64,000 bases of DNA from Streptomyces brasiliensis (GCF_014647875.1 NZ_BMQA01000027.1:44535-108534), one strand, 5' to 3'. Numbered from the stretch's first letter, positions 52,405-61,141 are shown. Numbers and translations: made by a program. The notes: generated by a model not told the origin, from the sequence alone.

Positions 52405-54437
52405 GCACGAGCGTCACGGTCGAGGTCATCGACGGGGTGCACGTCGTCACCCTCGACAACCCACCGGTCAACGCCAGCAACGCGGCGCTCCGCGCCGGCA
52501 TCGTCGAGGCGGTCGCCACCGCGATCCGCGACGGTGCGCGCGGCATGGTCCTCGTCGGCGCGAACGGCACCTTCGTGTCCGGATCCGACCTGCGCGAGTT
52601 CAGCGGCGACGTTCCGCCGCCACTGCTTCCGGAGGTCATCGAGCGCCTGGAGCAGGCGCCCTTCCCGGTCGTCGCCGCCCTCGACGGCTACGCGCTCGGC
52701 GGTGGACTGGAGCTCGCGCTGGGCTGCGACCACCGGATCGGCACGCCCGGCCTGGAGATCGGTCTGCCCGAGGTCGGACTCGGCATGGTCCCCGGAGCCG
52801 GCGGCACCCAGCGGCTGCCCCGCCTCGTCGGGCGTAGCACCGCGCTGTCGGTGGTCGCGTCCGGCGATCGCCTGGACGGCCGGGCCGCGCTCGACGCCGG
52901 CCTGCTCGACGCGCTCGCGCCGGCCGAGGAGCTGATCGCCGCAGCCGTCGCCTTCGCGCTCGACGCAGCGAAGGCGCCCGTCGGCGCCCGCCCGGTGCCG
53001 GCCCAGGACAGCGAGCAGTACGACGCCCTCGTCGCCTCGGTCCGCAAGCGCGGCCGTGGCCGCCCGCAGATCGAGGAGTCGATCCGGCTCGTCACGCTGG
53101 CGGGGGAGACCCCGATCGCCGAGGCGCTGGTCGACGAGCGGGCGACCTTCACCCGGTTGCGTGAGTCGGCCGAGGCTGCCTCGCTGCGTCACCTCTTCTT
53201 CAGCGAGCGCCGCGCCGCCAAGGTCGGCCGAGGCCCGAAGGGGGCCGCTGGCGCTCCGCGGTCGCAGGTCGGGACGGTCGGCGTCCTGGGTGCCGGCACG
53301 ATGGGCCGAGGGATCGCGCTCGGCGCCGCCGCGCTCGGTCTCACGGTCATCGTTGTGGACCGCGACCAGGCCACGATCGAGCGAGCGCAGACCGGCTTCG
53401 CCGAGGCCGCCGTCGAGGGCGCCCGCCGCGCCGGCGCGGTCGCCGGGGATGTCGAGTTCACCGTGGACAGCGCTCGCCTCGCCGAGGTGGACCTCGTCGT
53501 CGAGGCCGTCTACGAGGACCTCGACGTCAAGCGCGCGGCGATCTACGCGCTCGAGCAGGTCGTACGGGCCGATTGCGTCCTGGCGAGCAACACGTCGTAC
53601 CTGGACCTGGAGACGCTCGCGGTCGCGATACAGCATCCCGAGCGCTTCCTGGGCCTGCACTTCTTCGCCCCGGCGGATCGGATGAGGCTCGTCGAGGTCG
53701 TTCCGCTGAGCGCGACCGACGCGGGCGCCACCGAGCGGGTCTTCGCGTTCGCGCGGCAGCTCGGCAAGAAGCCGGTGCAGGCGCTCAACAGCGAGGGCTT
53801 CATCGGCAACCGCATCCTCCAGGCCTACCGGCGTCACGCCGAGTACCTGGTCGAGGACGGCTGCCTCCCGGCCGAGGTCGACGAGGCCCTGCGCGGCTTC
53901 GGCTTCGCGATGGGACCGTTCGCGGTGGCGGACCTCTCGGGCCTGCAGATCGCGAAGACCGTACGGGAGCGACTGCGTGCCGAGGGGCGCGCTCCCATCC
54001 GAGACACCGCGATCGCCGATGCGCTGTGCGAGCACGGCTGGCTGGGACGTGCGTCCGGGCTCGGCTACTACGCGTACGCCGACGGCGCCATGTCGCCGAA
54101 CCCTGAGGTCGCCGCCGTCGCTGCCGATGTGTCCGCCATGCTCGGCATCACCCGTCGTACCTTCACCGCCGACGAGATCGTCGATCGGTGCGTCGGGGCG
54201 ATGGCCGTCGAGGCGGCCACCGTGGTCGCCAGCGGCGTCGCACGCAACCCCGGGGACGTCGACCTCGCGATGGTCGAGGGCTTCGGCTTCCCGCGGCACG
54301 CCGGCGGACCCCTGTGGTGGGCCGCCCAGCTGTCGCCGGACGTCCGGGAGCGGGTCTGGGCGGCGGTCGAGGAGGCACGTCGTGCCCCGGTCGACCGCGA
54401 GATGATCACCATGGTGCTCAAGGAGAACGTCGCATGA
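52401..54437 (+). CDS. Bifunctional enoyl-CoA hydratase / 3-hydroxyacyl-CoA dehydrogenase
   Basis: This 678-residue fusion is the FadB/FadJ type. The N-terminal crotonase domain has the oxyanion motifs ANGTFVSGSDLREF and ALDGYALGGGLELALGCDHR, then GLPEVGLGMVPGAGGTQRLP with a catalytic glutamate. The dehydrogenase domain begins VGTVGVLGAGTMGRGIALGA (NAD-binding) and has ASNTSYLDLETLA, FLGLHFFAPADRMRLVEVV and GFIGNRILQAYRRHAEYLVE. The final repeat contains VEGFGFPRHAGGP. It carries out the hydration and second oxidation of beta-oxidation. GAAGGAG precedes the ATG at 52401. No thiolase with a nucleophilic cysteine is seen nearby. Confidence 0.94.
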   Translation: MSTSVTVEVIDGVHVVTLDNPPVNASNAALRAGIVEAVATAIRDGARGMVLVGANGTFVSGSDLREFSGDVPPPLLPEVIERLEQAPFPVVAALDGYALGGGLELALGCDHRIGTPGLEIGLPEVGLGMVPGAGGTQRLPRLVGRSTALSVVASGDRLDGRAALDAGLLDALAPAEELIAAAVAFALDAAKAPVGARPVPAQDSEQYDALVASVRKRGRGRPQIEESIRLVTLAGETPIAEALVDERATFTRLRESAEAASLRHLFFSERRAAKVGRGPKGAAGAPRSQVGTVGVLGAGTMGRGIALGAAALGLTVIVVDRDQATIERAQTGFAEAAVEGARRAGAVAGDVEFTVDSARLAEVDLVVEAVYEDLDVKRAAIYALEQVVRADCVLASNTSYLDLETLAVAIQHPERFLGLHFFAPADRMRLVEVVPLSATDAGATERVFAFARQLGKKPVQALNSEGFIGNRILQAYRRHAEYLVEDGCLPAEVDEALRGFGFAMGPFAVADLSGLQIAKTVRERLRAEGRAPIRDTAIADALCEHGWLGRASGLGYYAYADGAMSPNPEVAAVAADVSAMLGITRRTFTADEIVDRCVGAMAVEAATVVASGVARNPGDVDLAMVEGFGFPRHAGGPLWWAAQLSPDVRERVWAAVEEARRAPVDREMITMVLKENVA

Positions 54438-54600
54438 CCCATGTCATCGCGCAGAGCTCCTGCCCCTGATGATCACCGGTGGGGTCAAGGCGGTCTCGGC
54501 CAACGGCGTGCTCGGCGACCCCGCCGGGGCGAGTGCCAAGGAGGGCGAGCGCCTTCTGACCCGCATGACCAAGGACGTCGTCATCGCGGTGCGCCGTTGA
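54434..54600 (+). pseudogene. Creatininase-family remnant
   Basis: A head of 11 codons (MTHVIAQSSCP, then stop) overlaps the previous gene as ATGA. Out of frame with it follows a tail, ITGGVKAVSANGVLGDPAGA then SAKEGERLLTRMTKDVV, which matches the C-terminus of creatininase-family amidohydrolases (GVxGDPxxASxxxGxxL). About 200 codons between them are gone. A creatininase-family enzyme, MftE, also belongs to mycofactocin gene sets, which fits the neighbouring SDR. Confidence 0.65.
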
Positions 54601-55165
54601 CCCAGGTCCCCGACCGCGTCGCTCTCGTCACCGGTGCGGCTCGCGGCATCGGGGCCGCGGTCACGCGCAGGCTGGCCGGGTCGGGCCACACGGTCGTCGC
54701 GCTCGACTGGTGCGTCGGCGAGGAGTCACCCGTCGGCTACCCGATGGCCACCCGCGCCGAGCTCGACGCCGTGGTCGCAGGTCAGCCGGAGGGGCGCGTG
54801 CTGGCGCACGTCGCAGACGTACGAGATCCGGAGGCTCTGCGCGGTGCGGTCGGGCTGGCGCTGCAGACGTGGGGGCGGCTCGACGTCGTCGTCGCCGGAG
54901 CGGCGGTGATCGCCGGCGGATCGCCGGCCTGGGAGCCCCGTGCCGCCGATGACCTCGCCCTCCAATGGGACGTCGACGTGCGCGGCGTCTGGAACACCGC
55001 AGCCGCGGCCATCCCGGCGATGCTCGCCGGTCCGGACCCGGCGGGCTGCCGGTTCGTCGTGATCGCCTCGGCGGCGGGAGCCCACGGACTCTTCAGGCTC
55101 GCCGCCTACACGGCCGCGCAGCACGCGGTCGTCGGGCTGGTGAAGGGTCTCGCCGCCGAGCGGCT
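54597..55165 (+). pseudogene. Mycofactocin-type short-chain dehydrogenase, 3'-truncated
   Basis: From a TTG overlapping the previous stop the frame reads TQVPDRVALVTGAARGIGAA and then the insertion DWCVGEESPVGYPMATRAEL followed by GRVLAHVADVRDPEALR, an insertion typical of mycofactocin-coupled SDRs with tightly held NAD. The active-site tyrosine region is present (RLAAYTAAQHAVVGLVKGLA, YxxxQ instead of YxxxK). After LAAERLADG the sequence runs in frame into pieces of a thioesterase and a permease, so the substrate-binding C-terminus is missing. The chimeric frame stays open to 56132. Confidence 0.8.
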
Positions 55166-55288
55166 CGCGGACGGCTCGATGCAGTTCCTGCGACCGGGGC
55201 GGGGCGACGACCTGCGGGTCACCGCGACGGCACGACGCCGCGGCCGTGCGTCACGTTCGTGGACGTCGCGGTCGAGGGAGCAGAGACT
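55165..55288 (+). pseudogene. Hotdog thioesterase fragment inside the chimeric frame
   Basis: DGSMQFLRPGRGDDLRVTAT then, after one frame change, CVTFVDVAVEGAETR corresponds to DGRVQFLRPTGHGQVSITAT and SVSFVRVQLASDGRQ of the intact thioesterase at 56.0-57.1 kb. Only about 41 residues of the second hotdog domain are left. It is joined to an SDR on the left and to a permease on the right. Confidence 0.7.
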
Positions 55289-55960
55289 CGCAGGGATGGG
55301 CGTTGCGCTCCTGGCCGGCTTGGTCAATGCGATCTTCGTCGTCGTCTTTGGAGTCTCGTCCCTCGTCGTCACGCTCGGCATGGGAACGGTTCTGCTCGGT
55401 CTCGCCGAGTTGCTGACGAACAACAACTACGTCACCTTCAGCAACCCGGCCCTCAAGACCTTCGCCAGGAACCAGATCTTCACGATGCCAATGGCGTTCT
55501 ATTACGGCATCTTCCTTGCACTCGTCATGGCGTATGTCCTTGCGTTCACGCCGGTGGGTCGATCCGCTCTGTTCGCGGGTGCGAACCGGGAGGTCGCACG
55601 CCTGACTGGTATCCGCGTGGGGCTCATCCGCTTCGGCGCCTATCTTCTTGGAGCGGCCTTCGCCGGCTTCGCGGGTGTGTTGATCGTGGCCAGCGTTGGT
55701 TCGTTCGACAACTCGACCACGCAGTCGTACCTGCTGCCCGCGCTCGCTGCTGTCTTCTTGTCGACCGCCGTGATCCATCCGGACACGTTCAACCCGATCG
55801 GCGCTGTCATCGCGATCTTCTTCCTGCAGACAGGAATCATCGGTCTTCAGCTGATGGGCAGCTCGACGTGGGTAATCAACGTGTTCTACGGCGGCGGCCT
55901 GGTCGTCGCAGTCACGATCTCCAAGTTCGTTCGAGATCGGACGACGTCCCATCAGTCGCG
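55287..55960 (+). pseudogene. ABC permease (RbsC-like) fragment, N-terminus missing
   Basis: The frame from LAGMGVALLAGLVNAIFVVV to VTISKFVRDRTTSHQ is a close paralogue of residues 125-340 of the intact permease at 46.1-47.1 kb, including NNYVTFSNPALKTFA, FTMPMAFYYGIFLALVMAYV and LQLMGSSTWVINVFYGGGLV. The first four helices and the GEFDLS-like motif are absent. The base composition is a little less GC3-biased than the intact copy, so it probably came from a diverged homologous cluster rather than a recent duplication. The frame reads on to a stop at 56132. Confidence 0.85.
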
Positions 55961-56025
55961 ATCGGGTCGGCACAAGAGAGGTTCGGGATGCAGGGCCGAA
56001 CCCCTCTTGTGTTTCGTCGAGTTCG

Positions 56026-57081
56026 ATGGGATTTCGTCAACGTGGCGGTGCCGTCACGCAGTTGGACACTCGATCAGGGTTGCGCCCTTCGCCACCCGCA
56101 GAGTCATTGACCTTGGAGATGCTCGTGGATGATCGGCCGGCTGTCCGTCGCGCATTGCAGGCGGTGGCGCGCAGACGGGCGATGGGCCTGCACTACATCG
56201 GACACTTCCTCGGCATCGAGCCAGCATCGCACGACGAAGACGGCACCGTCCGGATGCGCATCATTCCGTGGGACAGCGCCGGAGAGGAGTCGATGACAGC
56301 CGCCGACCTGGGCACGCTGGCCGACCTGACGATGGGACAGGCGATCCGGAACCGCCTGCCGGAGGGACTGCGGCTCGCGACCACCAGCCTGGACCTCCAT
56401 CATGGTCCTGACCCGGCGCGCGGCGGTGTCACCAGCAGCGCAAGCGTGCATTGGCTGGACGAGCGGCGTCAGACCGCGACCGCGAGCTGCGAGGTCACAG
56501 ACGCCGCCGGCACAGTCGTCGCGACCGCCTCCGGGGCGTTCTCTGCCCTTCCCGCGCCGCCAGGCGCGTCGATTGCACCGGTGGACTGGTCGTGGCTGCG
56601 GGTAGGCGTGCCCGAGGTCGCTGACGGCAACCTCAACCGCAGCGATGCCGGCTTCGTTGCTGCCGTCCGGGCAGCGGTGGACTCGGCGTCGTCGGAGCCT
56701 GGGGCGCCACCCGTGGATCCGGAACGTACGAGGGTCATCGGTCACCTGTTGAACGTGCGCTGGAAATCGATCGAAAACGGCAGCGTCCGTGGCGAGTTCC
56801 GGGTCGGCCCCGAGCATGAGAACCGGGTGGGCCACCTCCAAGGCGGTGTCGTCTACGGACTTGGCGCCGTCGCAGCGCGTCACGTCCTCGGCAACCAGTG
56901 CCGGGTAGTCGACGGTCGCGTGCAGTTCCTCCGCCCGACTGGCCACGGGCAGGTGTCGATCACAGCCACCGTCCTGCGCCACGGGAGGTCCGTCTCCTTC
57001 GTCCGGGTCCAGTTGGCCTCCGACGGGCGGCAGACCACCGAAATGACCTTCACACTCGCGCCCGACCACAATGGCCTTTAA
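56026..57081 (+). CDS. Double-hotdog acyl-CoA thioesterase-like protein (PaaI type)
   Basis: This protein of up to 351 residues has two hotdog domains. The first runs from GLHYIGHFLGIEPASHDEDG to LATTSLDLHHGPDPARGG, and the second from GEFRVGPEHENRVGHLQGGV to VSFVRVQLASDGRQTTEMTF. Tandem hotdogs of this kind hydrolyse acyl-CoA thioesters or only bind them; the catalytic acid of the PaaI group may be the aspartate in MTAADLGTLADL. The first 30 residues from the ATG at 56026 lie in a region with little coding character, and a later start such as the ATG at 56116 is possible. It could release the final acid from CoA or rescue trapped CoA. Confidence 0.75.
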   Translation: MGFRQRGGAVTQLDTRSGLRPSPPAESLTLEMLVDDRPAVRRALQAVARRRAMGLHYIGHFLGIEPASHDEDGTVRMRIIPWDSAGEESMTAADLGTLADLTMGQAIRNRLPEGLRLATTSLDLHHGPDPARGGVTSSASVHWLDERRQTATASCEVTDAAGTVVATASGAFSALPAPPGASIAPVDWSWLRVGVPEVADGNLNRSDAGFVAAVRAAVDSASSEPGAPPVDPERTRVIGHLLNVRWKSIENGSVRGEFRVGPEHENRVGHLQGGVVYGLGAVAARHVLGNQCRVVDGRVQFLRPTGHGQVSITATVLRHGRSVSFVRVQLASDGRQTTEMTFTLAPDHNGL

Positions 57082-57194
57082 CGCCTGTGGCGTGCCGGCA
57101 CGGCCGAGACCAGGTTCCCCTGCCGTCGAGCGCTGCCGAGTGGTTGTTGGCGACAGCGCCCGAAGTCAGCGGTGCCTGCTTGCGGTAGCGCGAG

Positions 57195-57700
57195 GAGTAG
57201 TTGTCTGCGCACTGCGCGAGCTTTGCCCAGATCGTTCCATCCAGTTCGATCCATAACCTGGCGGTTTCCCCCTTGGCGTTCTCGATATCCCCGGGGCGAG
57301 CGCCGGTTGGAGTGGATCCACGCGGACACTCGTTCGATCTTGATCGAGCATGCTCGTGAGTCGTGATTTGAACTCGGCAGGATCGGCGAAGTGCTTGATA
57401 TCCAGCGCCAGGAAGCTATGACTCACTGCTTGCTGTCGGCCGACCTCGTCCTGCGGTCCAACATCTGCTGGACGATCTGGGGGAGTGCGTCTGGGGAATT
57501 GCCGCCGCCTCGAAGGCGCGTGAGATAGACAGGGAGGCGGGCGACGCCGCGGGAGGGACTGCCCTGCGCGTCCGCAGCGACTAGTGCGTCCGCGGCTGAG
57601 TGCGCGTCGGCGCGGCCAAGGCCGGCAGTTGCGAATGTCTCCGCCACAAACGAGGTGAGGTCCCCGCGTCGAACGCGAACCCGCTCGGGTTTCGCCCCGC
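57195..57700 (-). pseudogene. Ldh2-family (malate/L-lactate dehydrogenase-like) gene with internal deletion
   Basis: The 5' part reads RRGDLTSFVAETFATAGLGR then SAADALVAADAQGSPSRGVA and RLPVYLTRLRGGGNSPDALP, the N-terminus of Ldh2/MdhL-type NAD(P)-dependent dehydrogenases. At about 57425 it jumps to SHSFLALDIKHFADPAEFKS, near the C-terminus, and a further frameshift leads to ENAKGETARLWIELDGTIWA. Around 200 central codons, including the NAD site, are lost. The 57082-57194 segment holds nothing I recognise. Confidence 0.75.
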
Positions 57701-57816
57701 TGTCATCGGACGTCTCTTATACGCCAGTGTGCCGTTGTTTCCATGCATGCGGGAATGAACTAGCGGTTTCCCGGCCTGGGTTCATCGGCATGGGCAACGG
57801 CAAATGGGTCCTCCTG

Positions 57817-57835
57817 GTGTATATTCATGTGCACA
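57817..57835. promoter_or_regulatory. Degenerate GTATAC-type operator before GntR copy 2
   Basis: GTGTATATTCATGTGCACA corresponds base for base to the better palindrome upstream of copy 3 but has lost symmetry at two positions. It includes TATATT, a possible -10 box. Confidence 0.45.
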
Positions 57836-57859
57836 ATTCTTCTCGGTAGGTGGTGCATT

Positions 57860-58531
57860 GTGGCTGTCAACAAGGAGTCTGGCGCTGCTGGCCTGCCACG
57901 CGCCCGCGCGAAGGTGAGCCCCTACGAAAGGCTCAGGTCGGGGATTATCTCGGGTGAGTTAGAGCCGGGGGCCCCGTTGGTGGAGTCGACGCTGGCGGCG
58001 TGGTTGGAGGTCAGTCGCACGCCCGTCCGAGAGGCCTTGACGCGACTTGAGCAGGACGGGCTCGTCTCGCGAGAGCGTAACGGGCTGGTCGTCCGTCAGC
58101 GGACTCCCGACGAGATCCTTGACGTCTACGAGACGCGCATCATTCTTGAGAGCGCGGTGGCGAGGAACGCCGCCGAGCGGCGTACGTCGAACGACTTGCT
58201 TCTCTTGCGGGGCCTGCTTGCGCGCTGGAGCACGATCGATCTCAACGACAAGCAGGCGATGCTCGAGGCCAACCACGCCTTTCACGATGCGATCTGGTGC
58301 GCGAGCCACAACGAGTCTCTTGTCGACTTGCTCTCCCGTCTTGCGCTCCAACTGCACCGATTCCCGTTGACGACGTTGACCGCGCCCGGTCGCTGGGAAC
58401 AGGCCGGCGCGGAGCACGAACAGCTCGTCGACGCGATCGACCGTCGTGACGGTGACGAGGCCGCGGAGATCGCCACTAAACACTTCCAGGAGTCGATGCA
58501 GATCCGGCTCAGCCTCTGGGAGACGAGTTAA
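57860..58531 (+). CDS. GntR-family regulator with FCD domain (copy 2)
   Basis: This 223-residue regulator has the same architecture as the one at 34 kb: winged helix with EVSRTPVREALTRLEQDGLV and an FCD domain with EANHAFHDAIW, AGAEHEQLVDAI and TKHFQES. It begins at a GTG at 57860 (MAVNKESGAAGLPRARAKVS) after AGGTGG. It differs from copy 3 by E/A, L/F, A/T, L/F, R/W and C/R exchanges. The arginine in VVRQRT and the E-L-E-P-G segment agree with the 34-kb regulator better than copy 3 does, so this is likely the more ancestral sequence. Here IWCAS has a cysteine where the other two have arginine. Confidence 0.9.
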   Translation: MAVNKESGAAGLPRARAKVSPYERLRSGIISGELEPGAPLVESTLAAWLEVSRTPVREALTRLEQDGLVSRERNGLVVRQRTPDEILDVYETRIILESAVARNAAERRTSNDLLLLRGLLARWSTIDLNDKQAMLEANHAFHDAIWCASHNESLVDLLSRLALQLHRFPLTTLTAPGRWEQAGAEHEQLVDAIDRRDGDEAAEIATKHFQESMQIRLSLWETS

Positions 58532-58532
58532 C

Positions 58533-58790
58533 CTCCCGCCCGGGACATCGCTGAGAGATGTGGCCCGCGGGCATCAGGCAACGGAACGGCGCCCGATAGT
58601 GCCGACCAGAGTCCCGTGGCACGCTCAGCGCCCAAGCGCGGCGTGGCCAGTGTCATGAACTTCTCCTGTTTGTCGGCGAGCGCCATGGACTTGTCCGGAG
58701 AGCCCAGACGATCCCGCATCGTTGCCGAGTGACCGGCCCCGGACGCCTCCGTGACGGTCACGCCCGCGCCCCGGTGATCGGGTTCCCTGG
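58533..58790 (-). pseudogene. MmgE/PrpD C-terminal fragment (duplicated end)
   Basis: The minus strand reads VTVTEASGAGHSATMRDRLG, then SPDKSMALADKQEKFMTLAT and PRLGAERATGLWSALSGAVP, the C-terminus of an MmgE/PrpD protein. It has no body. It was copied with the GntR gene when the tandem duplication formed and preserves a longer natural end than the main pseudogene at 59.6 kb. Confidence 0.7.
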
Positions 58791-58838
58791 CCGGGGTTCA
58801 TCGGCATGGCCAGCGGCCAAGGGGTCTAGTCCTCTTCC

Positions 58839-58858
58839 TGTGTATACTCATGTACACA
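58839..58858. promoter_or_regulatory. GTATAC-type operator before GntR copy 3
   Basis: TGTGTATACTCATGTACACA has inverted ends TGTGTA/TACACA and contains TATACT, which fits a -10 box. A repressor bound here would cover the promoter, so autorepression is likely. Confidence 0.55.
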
Positions 58859-58882
58859 ATCCTTCTCGAAAGGTGGTGCATT

Positions 58883-59554
58883 GTGGCTGTCAACAAGGAG
58901 TCTGGCGCTGCTGGCCTGCCACGCGCCCGCGCGAAGGTGAGCCCCTACGAAAGGCTCAGGTCGGGGATCATCTCGGGTGCGTTCGAGCCGGGGACCCCCT
59001 TGGTGGAGTCGACGCTGGCGGCGTGGTTCGAGGTCAGTCGCACGCCCGTCCGAGAGGCCTTGACGCGACTTGAGCAGGACGGGCTCGTCTCGCGAGAGCG
59101 TAACGGGCTGGTCGTCCGTCAGTGGACTCCCGACGAGATCCTTGACGTCTACGAGACGCGCATCATTCTTGAGAGCGCGGTGGCGAGGAACGCCGCCGAG
59201 CGGCGTACGTCGAACGACTTGCTTCTCTTGCGGGGCCTGCTTGCGCGCTGGAGCACGATCGATCTCAACGACAAGCAGGCGATGCTCGAGGCCAACCACG
59301 CCTTTCACGATGCGATCTGGCGCGCGAGCCACAACGAGTCTCTTGTCGACTTGCTCTCCCGTCTTGCGCTCCAACTGCACCGATTCCCGTTGACGACGTT
59401 GACCGCGCCCGGTCGCTGGGAACAGGCCGGCGCGGAGCACGAACAGCTCGTCGACGCGATCGACCGTCGTGACGGTGACGAGGCCGCGGAGATCGCCACC
59501 AAACACTTCCAGGAGTCGATGCAGATCCGGCTCAGCCTGTGGGAGACGAGTTAG
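58883..59554 (+). CDS. GntR-family regulator with FCD domain (copy 3)
   Basis: This is a 223-residue near-copy of the regulator at 57.9 kb, with the same start (GTG, AAAGGTGG upstream) and the same FCD residues. It carries AFEPGTPLVESTLAAWFEV in the winged helix and tryptophan for arginine in VVRQWT, a position in the linker after the wing that is arginine in the other two regulators. These changes could alter DNA binding. Its operator is the better preserved of the pair. Whether both copies are needed is unknown. Confidence 0.9.
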   Translation: MAVNKESGAAGLPRARAKVSPYERLRSGIISGAFEPGTPLVESTLAAWFEVSRTPVREALTRLEQDGLVSRERNGLVVRQWTPDEILDVYETRIILESAVARNAAERRTSNDLLLLRGLLARWSTIDLNDKQAMLEANHAFHDAIWRASHNESLVDLLSRLALQLHRFPLTTLTAPGRWEQAGAEHEQLVDAIDRRDGDEAAEIATKHFQESMQIRLSLWETS

Positions 59555-59574
59555 CCTCGCGCCCGGGACATCGC

Positions 59575-60705
59575 TGCTGGTCGGTGAGTGCCAGGGGCTT
59601 GTCCGGAGAGCCCAGACGATCCCGCATCGTTGCCGAGCGGCCGGCCCCGGACGCCTCCGTGACGGTCACGCCCGCGCCCCGGTGAGCGGGGATCGCGGTC
59701 TCGAAGTCGGGATCGTGCTCGACCGTTGTGGAGGCCGTCAACCTGCCGACCTCGGGATCGTGAAGCGCCCGCTTGGTGCCCTCGCGGTCGATCGGTTCGC
59801 CGATGAGCGCCATCGCCACCAGGAAGAGGATGCTGAACTGTTCCTCCTCAATGGTGCGGGGACGCGGGTCGCCCACGACGTCGATCGCCGCTGAATACGT
59901 CCGGACCTCGATCGACCGGATGTCGGCAGCGGGCACACCCTGGCGCCTGAGGTCGACGGCCGCGTCGAGGGACACGAATCTGTGGCCGCAGCATGCGTAC
60001 GGCTTGACTGTAGTTCGCGCGACCGTCAGTGGCTCGGCGAACGGCCTCGTCGCGACACTCGTCCCCCATCGCTTCGCCCATCCCGGACTCGTCCTCCAGG
60101 ATGGCGAGTGCGCCTGTCGCGCCCTCGCGGGCGAACAGGGCCGCGGTCACGCCGCAGCCGCATGGCCGGAGTGCAGTGGCTTCCCGGTGGAGCCGGTGCG
60201 GATCGTGCGCTGCAGGCCACTGTCCATCGTGGCCGCGAGCGCCAGGGCGTGGACCAGGGTGTTCACGGGAAGCCCCAGAGCAAGGCCGGCCGCGGCCGCC
60301 GCGGCGATGCATCCCGCCGCGCCGGTCGTGTGCCACAAACGGTAATGCGCCGGCCCGAGGGCCTCCGTGACGCGGTTCGCGACCTCGTAGCCTTCGACGA
60401 TCGAGCGGAGGAACACATCGCCTCGATGCGTCCGTGTTCTGGGCCGCCGAGGCGGCAGCGATCGTAGGTGCCCCGGGATGCACCATGCCGGGGTCGTGGA
60501 TGTCATCCAGTTCGAGCGCGTGGGCGGCCACGCCCTTGATCGTGGCTGCGTCGACGGCGCCCGTGGACCGCTCCATGCCAACCAGGTCGCATGGTCCCGG
60601 ACTTCCGGCGAGGGCGGCGCCGGCGACGTGCCCGGGCGCGCTCGCGGAGGCTCCGACCGTGACGGAGATCCACTCTGCGAGGGCCGCAAGCGCTGCATCT
60701 CGCAT
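59575..60705 (-). pseudogene. Second MmgE/PrpD gene, frameshifted
   Basis: Read on the minus strand, the gene starts MRDAALAALAEWISVTVGAS and reaches GVAAHALELDDIHDPGMVHP. It then changes frame to IVEGYEVANRVTEALGPAHY and HTTGAAGCIAAAAAAGLALG, returns to GATGALAILEDESGMGEAMG, and changes again to VSLDAAVDLRRQGVPAADIR and FSILFLVAMALIGEPIDREG. All parts are in the correct order for an MmgE/PrpD protein and only small indels are needed. It is a relative of the intact gene at 47.4 kb, but clearly diverged. At least three frameshifts make it non-functional unless they are sequencing errors. Confidence 0.85.
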
Positions 60706-60892
60706 CTCGGCGGACTGTCTGGGCTGCCCGCATCGCCAACACCTCAGTGACCGTCAGGGGTCCTCCCTGTCGTCTCTCGCTGTCTCAGCGACCTCTTGCC
60801 GACCGCTACGGCTGGATGGGCACTACGCGTTCCCCGCATGGGTGCGACTGTATGCAACTGAGTACGCTTGTGCTCAGAAGGATGCGATTTCC

Positions 60893-60942
60893 TTGACGAA
60901 CTCATGCGGCCCACGCCATACTGCGGAATACGCTCGTATACC
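60893..60942 (+). promoter_or_regulatory. Promoter and GTATAC operator upstream of etfBA
   Basis: TTGACG (60893-60898), an 18-base spacer and CATACT (60917-60922) are followed by CGTATACC (60935-60942), again 18 bases after the start of the -10 box. The 20 bases CGCCATACTGCGGAATACGC at 60914-60933 are identical to those at operon 1 (34847-34866). The remaining 199 bases to etfB hold no gene. Confidence 0.72.
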
Positions 60943-61141
60943 GCGCTGTCGCAGCAACGCCAAGCAGGCCCGCAACGCCCGCTGAGGGGTCCGTCACTTG
61001 TGGTCATCCGGCCGGTGAACCGGAGCCGACACCCAGCGGCGGCACGACTTGGCCGCAGCTTCATGGCGCAAACTCCGTGCCCACGTACCGCAGTTGTGCG
61101 GGACATGGGGCCCCAGGTAGCGAAGAACAAGGAGAAGGCCT

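Larger units (their letters stand above)
57770..59690 (+). repeat. Tandem duplication of a GntR gene with flanking MmgE tail
   Basis: Two copies of a unit of about 1.02 kb lie head to tail. Each has an operator region, a 672-base GntR gene (starts 57860 and 58883, exactly 1023 bases apart) and the antisense 3' end of an MmgE/PrpD gene. The two regulators differ at only six of 223 residues; the flanks differ more, with small insertions and deletions at 58535-58660. Confidence 0.85.

Noticed and set aside
54441..56132. A single 563-residue protein as literally translated
   Set aside because: The first 52 codons are creatininase remnant DNA in the wrong frame, and the rest is three joined gene fragments; I annotated the parts instead.
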